Positions 1-7,550 of a stretch of DNA of 34,092 nucleotides are shown piece by piece. Position numbers and translations under genes: made by a program. The stretch comes from Bacteroidales bacterium (GTDB taxonomy: Bacteria; Bacteroidota; Bacteroidia; Bacteroidales; F082), in contig WFZS01000019.1 in NCBI GenBank assembly GCA_015489465.1, positions 1 through 34,092 on the forward strand. Direction: 5' to 3'. The notes beneath the pieces were generated by a model that saw nothing but the letters and a program-made list of their open reading frames with translations, was not told where the DNA came from and did no database searches. The first letter of the stretch is position 1; each line of letters starts with the position of its first letter.

Positions 1-86
1 AAACAACGCCGAACTCCGAATATCGATTTAAGATTAAGCGAAGTTGTGTTTTTGTGACACTATGACGTGTGATCTTCTGCAGCGGC

Positions 87-176
87 TTGTCACGGTGAGT
101 GATGCGACCTTTGGGAGTATCGTATCAAACCGTGCGTGGATAGGCTTACCCTGCCACTATTCGACAAGCTACCAAT
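87..176. repeat. direct repeat, copy A (140-bp period)
   Basis: Starts with TTGTCACGGTGAGTGATGCG and ends in the TCGACAAGCT region. Positions 87-130 match copy B (227-270) with only a few substitutions; similarity falls off between 139 and 160 and returns at TCGACA. Confidence 0.8.
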
Positions 177-180
177 GACG
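152..180 (-). repeat. REP-like hairpin unit, copy 1 (degenerate)
   Basis: Read on the minus strand it has the layout TGTCA..., then a central GTCGAA, then a TGnCA end, with several changes (it starts CGTCATTGG and ends AGTGGCA). It is the most diverged of the four copies. Confidence 0.5.
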
Positions 181-226
181 TTGTTTTTAAACACTTGTAA
201 ATCAAACTATAATAAGCGTGGTCGGA

Positions 227-316
227 TTGTCACGGTGAGTGATGCGACCTTTAGGAGCATCGTATCGAACCGTGCGTGCGGTGGCTTGTCCCGCCACATT
301 TCGACAGGCTCAATGT
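227..316. repeat. direct repeat, copy B (140-bp period)
   Basis: Second copy of the 87-176 repeat, offset by exactly 140 bp and carrying the same TTGTCACGGTGAGTGATGCG start. It ends in a better-preserved hairpin unit (292-320). Confidence 0.8.
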
Positions 317-320
317 GACA
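292..320 (-). repeat. REP-like hairpin unit, copy 2
   Basis: Minus-strand reading starts TGTCACATTGAGCC, has TGTCGAA in the centre and ends ATGTGGCG. The ends are partly complementary, so it can fold into a hairpin. Confidence 0.65.
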
Positions 321-338
321 GCCTCCCCTTCCTACAAT

Positions 339-390
339 TACGTCATTTACCGATTGTTGAAAAATTTTTTCTTCTCTCTACCAATGACAC
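339..390. repeat. ~50-bp direct repeat, copy 1
   Basis: Carries CGTCATTTA, then GATTGTTGAAAA, a T-run, TTCTCTCT and a closing TGACAC. Each block recurs in the same order at 548-595. Confidence 0.7.
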
Positions 391-442
391 CACTTGTAAA
401 GAGCGGAATATCAATATATTAAATTTTTAATGTACGATGGGT

Positions 443-473
443 TGTCACACTGAGCCCCGTCGAATGTGTGACA
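443..473 (+). repeat. REP-like hairpin unit, copy 3
   Basis: Plus-strand reading starts TGTCACACTGAGCC, has CGTCGAA in the centre and ends TGTGTGACA. The outer 8 bases (TGTCACAC and GTGTGACA) are perfect inverted repeats around a 15-nt centre. It lies in the opposite orientation to the other three copies. Confidence 0.7.
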
Positions 474-496
474 GTGGGTAGGCAAATTTCCTTCCC

Positions 497-526
497 TGCC
501 ACCCTTCGACCGGACTCAGGGTGACA
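497..526 (-). repeat. REP-like hairpin unit, copy 4
   Basis: Minus-strand reading starts TGTCACCCTGAGTCC, has GGTCGAA in the centre and ends GGGTGGCA. The ends are nearly perfect inverted repeats. Confidence 0.7.
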
Positions 527-547
527 CCTGCCTAATGTACCGCTATA

Positions 548-595
548 ACGTCATTTAATGATTGTTGAAAATTTTTTATTCTCTCTAAATGTGAC
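548..595. repeat. ~50-bp direct repeat, copy 2
   Basis: Second copy of the 339-390 repeat with the same ordered blocks (CGTCATTTA, GATTGTTGAAAA, TTCTCTCT, GTGACAC) and small length differences. Confidence 0.7.
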
Positions 596-834
596 ACAAG
601 CCCTGCGCACCCGCAAAAACCATTAACGATTAACTTTTCCAATCATCTTCGAACAACTCTGAACGCTAAACTCGGAATGGAATATCGAATAATGAATATC
701 GATTTAAGATTGAAGATTGAATGAAGAATTTAGATGTATAGACCTTCCGACTTTCGACCTTCTTATCCTTATGCCCCGGGCTGGCCAAACCGTGCGCGCG
801 GTAGCTCTCTATACGGTATTATATATAAAAAATG

Positions 835-861
835 TTTAAAAAATTCCGGGAATTTAAAAAA
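835..861 (-). terminator. possible terminator of the asd-ribF operon
   Basis: Directly after the ribF stop, the minus strand has a short inverted repeat (AAATTCC and GGAATTT around one base, in practice a 6-bp stem with a 3-nt loop) followed by a T-rich run. The stem is short and AT-rich, so this is only a candidate. Confidence 0.35.
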
Positions 862-1794
862 TCAACTACCCAATATTGCCCTTGCCTTTTTTTCATCTTC
901 GGCCAACTGTTGCTTAAGCCCTTTTAAACTATTGAACTTTATTTCGTCACGTAGTCTGTCAACAAAATATATCGTTATCACCTCGCCGTAAATATCTTTA
1001 TCAAAATCAAAGATGTTTACTTCAACGGTAAATTTATTATCCTCTATTGTGGGACGGTAACCGATATTCCCCATTCCGCCGTAAATTTTACCGTCATATT
1101 CCACCCGGCAAACATAAACACCGTTGGCAGTAATAAGTTTGTATTCGTTGGAAATTTCAATGTTTGCGGTCGGGTAACCGATGGTTTTTCCTATCCCGTT
1201 GCCGTGAACAACCTCGCCGGTTATTGAATATTCATACCCCAAAAATTTATTGGCTTCCTTTATCTTTCCCTCTTTCAATAAATTGCGTATTAATGTGGAA
1301 CTAACCGTAACTCCGTCTATTACAAGCGGTTCCACCTGTTCAACATCAAAACCGTATTGTTTACCCAATTTCAAAAGCAATTCGTAACTACCGTGACGGT
1401 TTCTGCCGAAATGGTGATCATGTCCTATTATTATCTTTTTGGGATGAAGATACTTTACAATATAATCGGTGATAAACTTTTCGGAACTGTTTTTTGCAAA
1501 CTCTTTGGTAAATTCTATAATTATCAGATTGTCTATTCCGGCTTCTTCGATAAGTTTTATTTTACGTTCCGGCGTATTTATGAATTTTAACTCTTCGGGT
1601 GTTTTATTTCCCAAAACTATCTTGGGATGCGGGAAAAAAGTTATCACAACGGTTTCGCCGTTAACTTTTGCAGCCTCGCGCTTCATAACATTAAAAACCG
1701 CACGATGCCCAAGGTGAACACCGTCAAAAGTACCTGTTGTAACTACCGGATTTTTAATGCCCGTTGCGTCTTGTATATGTCTAAATACTTTCAA
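862..1794 (-). CDS. ribF: bifunctional riboflavin kinase / FAD synthetase
   Basis: Phosphorylates riboflavin to FMN and adenylates FMN to FAD in the cytoplasm. The 310-residue product has the usual two-domain layout. The N-terminal FAD-synthetase nucleotidyltransferase shows GTFDGVHLGH at 21-30 (HxGH-type site), GHDHHFG at 124-130 and SSTLIR at 165-170. The C-terminal flavokinase shows GNGIGKTIGYPTAN near 198-211 (PTAN motif), GVYVC at 225-229 and the expected acidic residue in TVEVN at 256-260. Length and motifs are complete. The ATG lies 2 bp after the asd stop, so it is almost certainly co-transcribed with asd. Family assignment is firm. Confidence 0.96.
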   Translation of the reverse strand: MKVFRHIQDATGIKNPVVTTGTFDGVHLGHRAVFNVMKREAAKVNGETVVITFFPHPKIVLGNKTPEELKFINTPERKIKLIEEAGIDNLIIIEFTKEFAKNSSEKFITDYIVKYLHPKKIIIGHDHHFGRNRHGSYELLLKLGKQYGFDVEQVEPLVIDGVTVSSTLIRNLLKEGKIKEANKFLGYEYSITGEVVHGNGIGKTIGYPTANIEISNEYKLITANGVYVCRVEYDGKIYGGMGNIGYRPTIEDNKFTVEVNIFDFDKDIYGEVITIYFVDRLRDEIKFNSLKGLKQQLAEDEKKARAILGS

Positions 1795-1796
1795 AT

Positions 1797-2786
1797 CTAA
1801 TTTATTAATCCGTTTTTTATGAGATATGATGCGATTTGTACTGCATTTGTTGCCGCACCTTTTCTAATATTATCGGCAACAATCCACATGTTCAAACCGT
1901 TTTCCACCGAAAAATCCCTTCGTATCCTACCCACAAAAACCTCATTCTTACCTTTTGAAATTACAGGCATGGGGTATTTATTATTTGCAGGATCATCTTC
2001 CAATATTACTCCCGGCATCTCGCCGATAATTTTTTTAATATCGTCAAGCTCAAAAGGTTTTTTAAGCTCGGCATTAACGAATTCAGAGTGTCCTCCTACC
2101 ACGGGTACACGAGCGGCCATTGCCGTCAAAGGAATATTATCGTCAAGGATTTTGTTGGTTTCATTTACCAGTTTCATCTCTTCGGTAGTATAACCGTTAT
2201 CCTCAAAATCGCCTGCATGAGGCAAAACGTTAAGGTCTATTTTATGCGGATACACCTTTTCAACTTCACGGCCTTCGCGCTCGGCCATAAGTTGTTCAAC
2301 GGCTTTTGCACCGCTACCAGTAACCGATTGGTATGTCGAAACAACTACTCTTTTCAATCCGTATTTTTTATGAATCGGCGCCAAAGCCATAACCATTTGG
2401 ATTGTCGAACAGTTGGGATTAGCTATTATTTTATCTTTTTCGGTAAGTATATGTGCGTTTATTTCCGGTACAATCAAAGGCTTATCTTTATCCATCCTCC
2501 ATGCAGACGAGTTGTCGATTACAAAAGTTCCTTTAGCGGCAAATTCGGGTGCCCACTTCTTGGAAGTGCTACCTCCAGCCGAAAATATAGCTATTTGAGG
2601 TTTCTTTTCAATAGCCTCCGGTATCGAAATTACCGTATAATCCTTCCCTTTGAAAGAAACCTTTTTACCCACCGAACGTTCCGAAGCCACGGGATAGAAA
2701 TTGTCAATATCAAAATCCATCTCTTCCAACACTTTTAAAATTTCACGCCCCACCAATCCGGTAGCTCCGACAACCGCAATATCCAT
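1797..2786 (-). CDS. asd: aspartate-semialdehyde dehydrogenase
   Basis: Reduces aspartyl phosphate to aspartate semialdehyde, the branch point to lysine/diaminopimelate, threonine and methionine. With the ATG at 2786 the protein is 329 residues: the Rossmann motif GATGLVG starts at residue 7, the catalytic Cys is in NPNCST (Cys126) and the catalytic His in GGHSEF (His233). An in-frame start farther upstream at 2837 would add 17 residues that do not fit the family and would put the start upstream of the likely -7 box at 2826-2833, so 2786 is preferred. First gene of the asd-ribF pair and divergent from the lamin-tail-domain gene. Confidence 0.96.
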   Translation of the reverse strand: MDIAVVGATGLVGREILKVLEEMDFDIDNFYPVASERSVGKKVSFKGKDYTVISIPEAIEKKPQIAIFSAGGSTSKKWAPEFAAKGTFVIDNSSAWRMDKDKPLIVPEINAHILTEKDKIIANPNCSTIQMVMALAPIHKKYGLKRVVVSTYQSVTGSGAKAVEQLMAEREGREVEKVYPHKIDLNVLPHAGDFEDNGYTTEEMKLVNETNKILDDNIPLTAMAARVPVVGGHSEFVNAELKKPFELDDIKKIIGEMPGVILEDDPANNKYPMPVISKGKNEVFVGRIRRDFSVENGLNMWIVADNIRKGAATNAVQIASYLIKNGLIN

Positions 2787-2825
2787 ATTATTATTTTTTC
2801 TAATTTTAAAAAGAAAATATGCCTG

Positions 2826-2833
2826 CAAAATTA
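2826..2833 (-). promoter_or_regulatory. -7 box for asd-ribF
   Basis: On the minus strand this reads TAATTTTG, an exact match to the Bacteroidota TAnnTTTG element. It lies 39 nt before the asd ATG at 2786. No good -33 TTTG is seen. It overlaps the first possible start of the divergent gene. Confidence 0.45.
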
Positions 2834-2842
2834 TCAATAATT

Positions 2843-5422
2843 ATGAGACGGTTGCTTTTATTACTTCTTTGCTTTCCTTTTATTTCCTTTTCGCAGGTTT
2901 ACGATGACTTTTCCGATGGTGATTTCACATCAAATCCGGAATGGACGGGCACAACGCAAAAAATGAAAATTAATAATGACTTTCAACTGCAACTTAACGA
3001 TTCCGTTGCGGGAACGGCTTATCTTACAACCGCCAATGCATTGGCTACTGATTGTGAATGGAGATTTTGGATAAAACAATCTTTTTCGCCGTCAGGTAAT
3101 AACAACAGCAGGGTTTATCTTATCAGCAATACCCAAAACATTACCGGTGATGTTCACGGATATTTTTTACAACTGGGCGAGGCCGGAAATAACGATGCCA
3201 TTGAACTTTTCAGACAAGACGGAAACAGCGTTGCTTCCGTTTGCCGTGGCACCGACGGTCTTATCTCGTCATCTTTTAACATTTCCGTGAAAGTTACCAG
3301 AGATAATAACGGTTTGTGGAATATCTACGTTGACAAAAACAACACCGGCGTTTACATACCGGAAGCCACCGGAACTGATAACATTTACACTCAAACAGGC
3401 TTTTTCGGCTTTTTTGCAAAATATACCAAAAGCAATTCAAAAAAATTTTACTGGGATGATGTTTATATCGGTGACATAATTATTGACAACGAACCTCCCG
3501 TTATAGAAAATGTTTCGGTTTTGTCCGATTCATCACTCCTTATAAATTTTGATGAAGCCGTGGACAGTATTTCATCTCAAAATTTTTCAAATTATGCCGT
3601 TGACCACAACATCGGTCATCCCATTTCCATAACTTACGGAATAACAAAAGTAACTTTAACTTTTGCCGGAAAATTTCAAAATAACGTAACATATATTCTT
3701 ACCGTTTCAGGTATAAGTGATATTGCCGGAAATGTTATGGAACAGTATCAAACGCAGTTTTCTTATTATTCGGCATTTCCCGGTGACATTGTTTTTAATG
3801 AAATTTTTCCCGACCCTAACCCTCCGGTGGGATTACCTCCATACGAATTTTTGGAATTGTTTAACAGAACCGGAAATATCATATCACTGAATAATTGGAC
3901 ATTGACAATAGGCAATTCGGAAAAAACTTTCGAGAATGTTTCCATACAGCCTGATGGATATTTGTTGGTCGGAGATATTGATGCTGCCGGCGATTATTCC
4001 CAATACGGTACCTTTTACGGTTTCGGAAGTTTTTCATTGACAAATTCAGGTCAAACCTTGACGTTAAAAAATCAAAACGGCGAAATTATAAATGCGGTAT
4101 CGTATAAAAAAAGCTGGTACAAAGACCCTGATAAAGATGACGGTGGCTGGACTTTGGAAAAAATAAATCCCGATAATATATGTTCGGGTGAAGAAAACTG
4201 GAAAGCTTCAATAGATATTAACGGTGGAACACCCGGTAAAAAAAACTCCGTTTATGATAGCGTTTTTCTTTATCCTTCGCTTAAAAATTATTCTATAATT
4301 GCCGGAGATGTAATAGAGTTGATTTTTAATCAAACGATGGATAAAGAATCGCTAACCGACATTGATAATTATGAAATAGATAACGGTATAGGACATCCGT
4401 CCGGAGCGTTTCCGGTAATTAATGATGATTCCAAAGTCGATTTGTATCTGAGCAAACCTCTTGAGAACGGCGTTATTTACAATTTGACAATAAGCGGTAA
4501 TATCAAAAACTGTATAGGTGTGGAGATTGGAAAAGACACTGTTATAACGTTGGGGATTCCCGAAACTATCAATAAGGACGATATCATTATTAACGAGATA
4601 TTGTTTAACCCTTTGGCAGGATGCGAAGATTATGTTGAAATTTATAACCGCTCGGATAAATTACTTGACATTTCATATCTTCAAATAGGTTCGGTAAAAA
4701 TTTCACCGCCCAATCCACCCGACACAAGTTGGTACGCTGTTGCCGATAAACAAATTTTAATGTTTCCTTCCGAATATCTTGTTCTTACCAAATCACCCGG
4801 TGCGGTAAAAAATTGTTACTCCATAAAAAATCCCGGTGCTTTTATAGAAGTAAATCCTTTTGCTTCGTATAACAACGAAAACGGAACCGTTATTTTAAAA
4901 GCCGACTCGGTAATAATAGATGATTTTACGTATGATGAAAGCATGCATTACCCTCTTTTAAATTATGTTAAAGGCGTTTCGTTGGAAAGGATAAACCCAT
5001 ACGGTGAAACAAACGACCGTAACAATTGGCATTCCGCCGCGGAAAGTGCGGGTTTCGGAACACCCGGATATCAAAACTCTCAATTTTTTATTCCCGGTGA
5101 ACAAAATGAAGAAATAAAAATTGAACCCGAAGTGTTCTCACCCGACGAAGACGGCGTAAATGATGTCGTCAATCTGATTTATAAATTTAACAAACCGGGA
5201 TACAATATAACGGTAACGGTATTTGATAAAAACGGTATCAAAGTAAGAACACTTGCGGAAAACAGGCTTGCAGGCACCAACGGTACTATTTCGTGGGACG
5301 GTGTTACCGATTGGAATACTAAAGCAAACGTAGGTATTTATGTTTTTTATATCAAAGTGTTCGATACCGATGGCAATGTTAAAGCATGGAAAAAAACAGC
5401 CGTTTTAGCAACAAAATGGTAA
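2843..5422 (+). CDS. secreted protein with two lamin-tail domains and Ig-like domains
   Basis: Start set at 2843 (MRRLLLLLLC...) because it gives a clean signal peptide cleaved before Gln (SFS|Q); an ATG at 2819 would add 8 residues. The 859-residue protein reads as: signal peptide; a region that may be a laminin-G/LamG-like beta sandwich (about 18-210); SbsA/Big_5-like Ig domain (about 215-305); lamin-tail domain starting GDIVFNEIFPDP (about 313-430); second Ig-like domain (about 475-575); second lamin-tail domain starting DDIIINEILFN (about 579-745); C-terminal domain with FSPDEDGVND and GIYVFYIKVFD (about 761-859). The last resembles FlgD-Ig and gliding-motility-associated C-terminal domains, which suggests T9SS export to the surface, though this is not a classic type-A tail. 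Substrate and role are unknown. Same strand as the next gene, 64 bp upstream of it. Confidence 0.75.
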   Translation: MRRLLLLLLCFPFISFSQVYDDFSDGDFTSNPEWTGTTQKMKINNDFQLQLNDSVAGTAYLTTANALATDCEWRFWIKQSFSPSGNNNSRVYLISNTQNITGDVHGYFLQLGEAGNNDAIELFRQDGNSVASVCRGTDGLISSSFNISVKVTRDNNGLWNIYVDKNNTGVYIPEATGTDNIYTQTGFFGFFAKYTKSNSKKFYWDDVYIGDIIIDNEPPVIENVSVLSDSSLLINFDEAVDSISSQNFSNYAVDHNIGHPISITYGITKVTLTFAGKFQNNVTYILTVSGISDIAGNVMEQYQTQFSYYSAFPGDIVFNEIFPDPNPPVGLPPYEFLELFNRTGNIISLNNWTLTIGNSEKTFENVSIQPDGYLLVGDIDAAGDYSQYGTFYGFGSFSLTNSGQTLTLKNQNGEIINAVSYKKSWYKDPDKDDGGWTLEKINPDNICSGEENWKASIDINGGTPGKKNSVYDSVFLYPSLKNYSIIAGDVIELIFNQTMDKESLTDIDNYEIDNGIGHPSGAFPVINDDSKVDLYLSKPLENGVIYNLTISGNIKNCIGVEIGKDTVITLGIPETINKDDIIINEILFNPLAGCEDYVEIYNRSDKLLDISYLQIGSVKISPPNPPDTSWYAVADKQILMFPSEYLVLTKSPGAVKNCYSIKNPGAFIEVNPFASYNNENGTVILKADSVIIDDFTYDESMHYPLLNYVKGVSLERINPYGETNDRNNWHSAAESAGFGTPGYQNSQFFIPGEQNEEIKIEPEVFSPDEDGVNDVVNLIYKFNKPGYNITVTVFDKNGIKVRTLAENRLAGTNGTISWDGVTDWNTKANVGIYVFYIKVFDTDGNVKAWKKTAVLATKW

Positions 5423-5486
5423 TACCTTTATGACAATGATTCATTTTTTATCTTTACAGGATTAAATTTTTTCTAAAATCCCCGGT

Positions 5487-7076
5487 ATGAAAAAACAATT
5501 TATAATCTCAACATTAATACTTTTTTTATTTAATGTTTCTTTTGCCTGTACCAATTTAATAGTCACAAAAGGTGCTTCTGTAAACGGTTCGGCATATCTT
5601 GTTTATTTAAACGACGGTGAATGGCTTCCTCATTTGAGTGTAACCCCCGCAGCCGACCACAACATCAATGATTCTTTAATTTTCACTTCTCTTTCGGGAA
5701 AAAAATACAAAGTTCATCAGGTTGCTCATACTTACAGGCATGTAGGTATATTGATGAATGAGCATCAACTTTCGATAGGTGAAACAACCTTTACCGGACG
5801 AAGGGAGCTTTGGGATAAAACCCTGCCATTAAAATATTGGGAACTGATGAGACTTGCCCTTGAACGTGCCAAAACGGCTCGTGAAGCCATAAAAGTAATG
5901 ACTTCTCTTGTCGAGCAATACGGTTATGGTAGCGAAGGGGAAAGTTTTTCGATAGTTGACCCCGATGAAGCCTGGATAATGGAGATGATAGGGACAGGAG
6001 GAGAAGGAGGCGCCGTTTGGGTTGCAAAACGTATTCCCGACGGTATGATATCGGCACATGCCAATCATTCGCGAATAGGTGAATTTCCGTTAAACGACCC
6101 CGAAAATTGCCTTTACTCGAAAAACGTTATAAAACTTGCCGTTGAAAAAGGATACTACGATAGTTCTTCAGGCGAGCCTTTTAGATTTAATGATGCTTAC
6201 GACCCTCCGACACCCGCACATCTAAAATATACCGAAACGAGAGTCTGGAGTATTTTCAGGAGAGCGGCACCATCACAAAACTTTTCACCGGACTATCATA
6301 GAGCCGTTCCCGGCGCCAAACCTTATCCTTTGTATATAAAACCTGATAAAAAACTTTCTTTACAAGATGTTTTTTCGTTGATACGCGACCATTACGAAGG
6401 CACTCCTTTTGATATGACCAAAGGTATTGCGGCGGGACCTTTCGGAAATCCTTACCGTTCCGGACCTTTGCAATGGGAAGTTAACGGTAAAAAATATTCG
6501 TGGGAACGTACTATATCAACACCTCAAACAGCTTATGTTTACGTTGCTCAAGTAAGAAAAAACATACCCGATAATATGGCACTGATGTGGTACGGTTTTG
6601 ACGATACTTATACCAACTGTTTTTTCCCTTTTTATATAATGTCTGAAAAAGTTCCCGAAGCTTATGCAAAGGGCGATTTTAACAAGTTCGATTTTAAATC
6701 GATGTGGTGGACTTTTAATTTTGTTTCGAACTTTGCAAAAGTATGCTATCAACCCATGGTGAAGGATATAAAAAAAGTACAATATGAACTTGAGTCGAAG
6801 TTTATAAAAGAACAAGATTCCATAGAAAAAACAGCTTTAAACCGGCAAGGTGCCGAAAGAATAAAAACCTTAACCGAGTTTTCAATAAAATGTGCTAACA
6901 CCGTACACGACAGGTGGGTTGAACTGGCAGGCTATCTTGTCATGAAATATAACGACGGTTATAAAAAAGATGAAAAAAACAGAGTCCATTCCCTTCCCTA
7001 CCCCGAAGAATGGTTGAAAAAAGTTGTGGAAATTGAAGGTGAAAAATATTTGATTGAAGATAAAAAAAAGAAATAA
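5487..7076 (+). CDS. secreted C69-family dipeptidase
   Basis: Resembles the C69 (formerly U34) dipeptidases, N-terminal-nucleophile hydrolases that split dipeptides and small acyl amides. The 529-residue protein starts with a signal peptide; residues 17-26 are VSFACTNLIV. Signal peptidase I cleavage after Ala20 would expose Cys21, the conserved nucleophile of the family, so export and activation coincide. Downstream features typical of the family include ESFSIVDPDEAWIMEM, ISAHANHSRI and DTYTNCFFPFYI. No transmembrane segments appear after the signal. The C-terminus is Lys-rich. Expected in the periplasm or outside, in peptide nutrition. Follows the lamin-tail gene but may have its own promoter (near-matches TACCTTTA at 5424 and TATCTTTA at 5449). 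Confidence 0.88.
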   Translation: MKKQFIISTLILFLFNVSFACTNLIVTKGASVNGSAYLVYLNDGEWLPHLSVTPAADHNINDSLIFTSLSGKKYKVHQVAHTYRHVGILMNEHQLSIGETTFTGRRELWDKTLPLKYWELMRLALERAKTAREAIKVMTSLVEQYGYGSEGESFSIVDPDEAWIMEMIGTGGEGGAVWVAKRIPDGMISAHANHSRIGEFPLNDPENCLYSKNVIKLAVEKGYYDSSSGEPFRFNDAYDPPTPAHLKYTETRVWSIFRRAAPSQNFSPDYHRAVPGAKPYPLYIKPDKKLSLQDVFSLIRDHYEGTPFDMTKGIAAGPFGNPYRSGPLQWEVNGKKYSWERTISTPQTAYVYVAQVRKNIPDNMALMWYGFDDTYTNCFFPFYIMSEKVPEAYAKGDFNKFDFKSMWWTFNFVSNFAKVCYQPMVKDIKKVQYELESKFIKEQDSIEKTALNRQGAERIKTLTEFSIKCANTVHDRWVELAGYLVMKYNDGYKKDEKNRVHSLPYPEEWLKKVVEIEGEKYLIEDKKKK

Positions 7077-7221
7077 AAACAAGTTATATACCTCTGGTTT
7101 TCAGGTTGTTAAAAGCTTTTACTTTAATACAAAAACGTTGCAATTTATTTAGACCCGTTATAAATATCTATGCAATTAATATATGTATATGTTTAATAAT
7201 ATGAACTTTTTAATCAATTGT

Positions 7222-7229
7222 TATTTTTG
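7222..7229 (+). promoter_or_regulatory. -7 box for the ArsR-family gene
   Basis: TATTTTTG, an exact TAnnTTTG match, 20 nt before the ATG at 7250. Just upstream (about 7175-7197) is an AT-rich imperfect palindrome centred on TATATGTATA that could be an autoregulatory operator; that part is speculative. Confidence 0.55.
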
Positions 7230-7249
7230 CATAAAATCATTTGTAAGCT

Positions 7250-7549
7250 ATGAGTAAATTTAAAATCGAACCGGAAAAACTTGATGCTGCGGCAAGCAAA
7301 TTAAGAGCAATATCACACCCCATGAGGATTGCCATTATAGAGCTTCTTTCGGGGGAAAAACATTTAAGTGTTACGGATATTTATAAAAGTTTGGGTATTG
7401 AACAAGCTGCCGCTTCGCACCATTTAAATATATTGAAAAACAAAGGTATTCTGGTAGCAAAAAGAGACGGTAAAAAAATATTTTACTCTTTACGAAGTAA
7501 CATAATTTCCGAAATTGTTGAGTGTATAAACCGTTGTAACGAAAACTAG
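7250..7549 (+). CDS. ArsR-family winged-helix regulator
   Basis: Small cytoplasmic DNA-binding regulator of 99 residues, usual for the family. After an N-terminal helix it shows the ArsR signature: RAISHPMRIAIIELL (about 19-33), a recognition helix in LGIEQAAASHHLNILKNKG (about 48-66), and a wing in VAKRDGKKIFYSLRS (about 69-83). The metal-binding ELCVCDL-type motif is absent, so it is not an obvious arsenic or cadmium sensor. Two cysteines near the C-terminus (Cys92, Cys96) could act as a redox or metal site, but this is only a guess. No linked target gene; it converges on dprA with one base between the stops. Confidence 0.88.
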   Translation: MSKFKIEPEKLDAAASKLRAISHPMRIAIIELLSGEKHLSVTDIYKSLGIEQAAASHHLNILKNKGILVAKRDGKKIFYSLRSNIISEIVECINRCNEN

Positions 7550-7550
7550 C

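Larger units (their letters stand above)
1..861. repeat. gene-free repeat-rich block
   Basis: No credible gene is visible; the short ORFs here are built from repeats. The block is a mosaic of degenerate repeats: four copies of a ~30-bp hairpin unit (152-180, 292-320, 443-473, 497-526), a ~90-bp direct repeat with 140-bp period (87-176 and 227-316), a ~50-bp direct repeat (339-390 and 548-595), and a repeat starting AATATCGATTTAAGATT (19-35 and 695-711). A GC-rich word beginning ACCGTGCG recurs at about 129, 269 and 789. The block ends next to the 3' end of ribF. The left boundary is the window edge, so its full extent is unknown. Confidence 0.8.

Noticed and set aside
136-430. Two short plus-strand ORFs (60 and 63 codons) in the left block
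   Set aside because: They are built from the repeat units, contain no recognisable domain, and no -7 box precedes them.
734-991. 85-codon plus-strand ORF across the ribF 3' end
   Set aside because: Overlaps ribF, starts in the repeats, and has no coding features.
2088-2738. 216-codon plus-strand ORF antisense to asd
   Set aside because: asd has complete motifs on the other strand; the ORF product looks like antisense noise.
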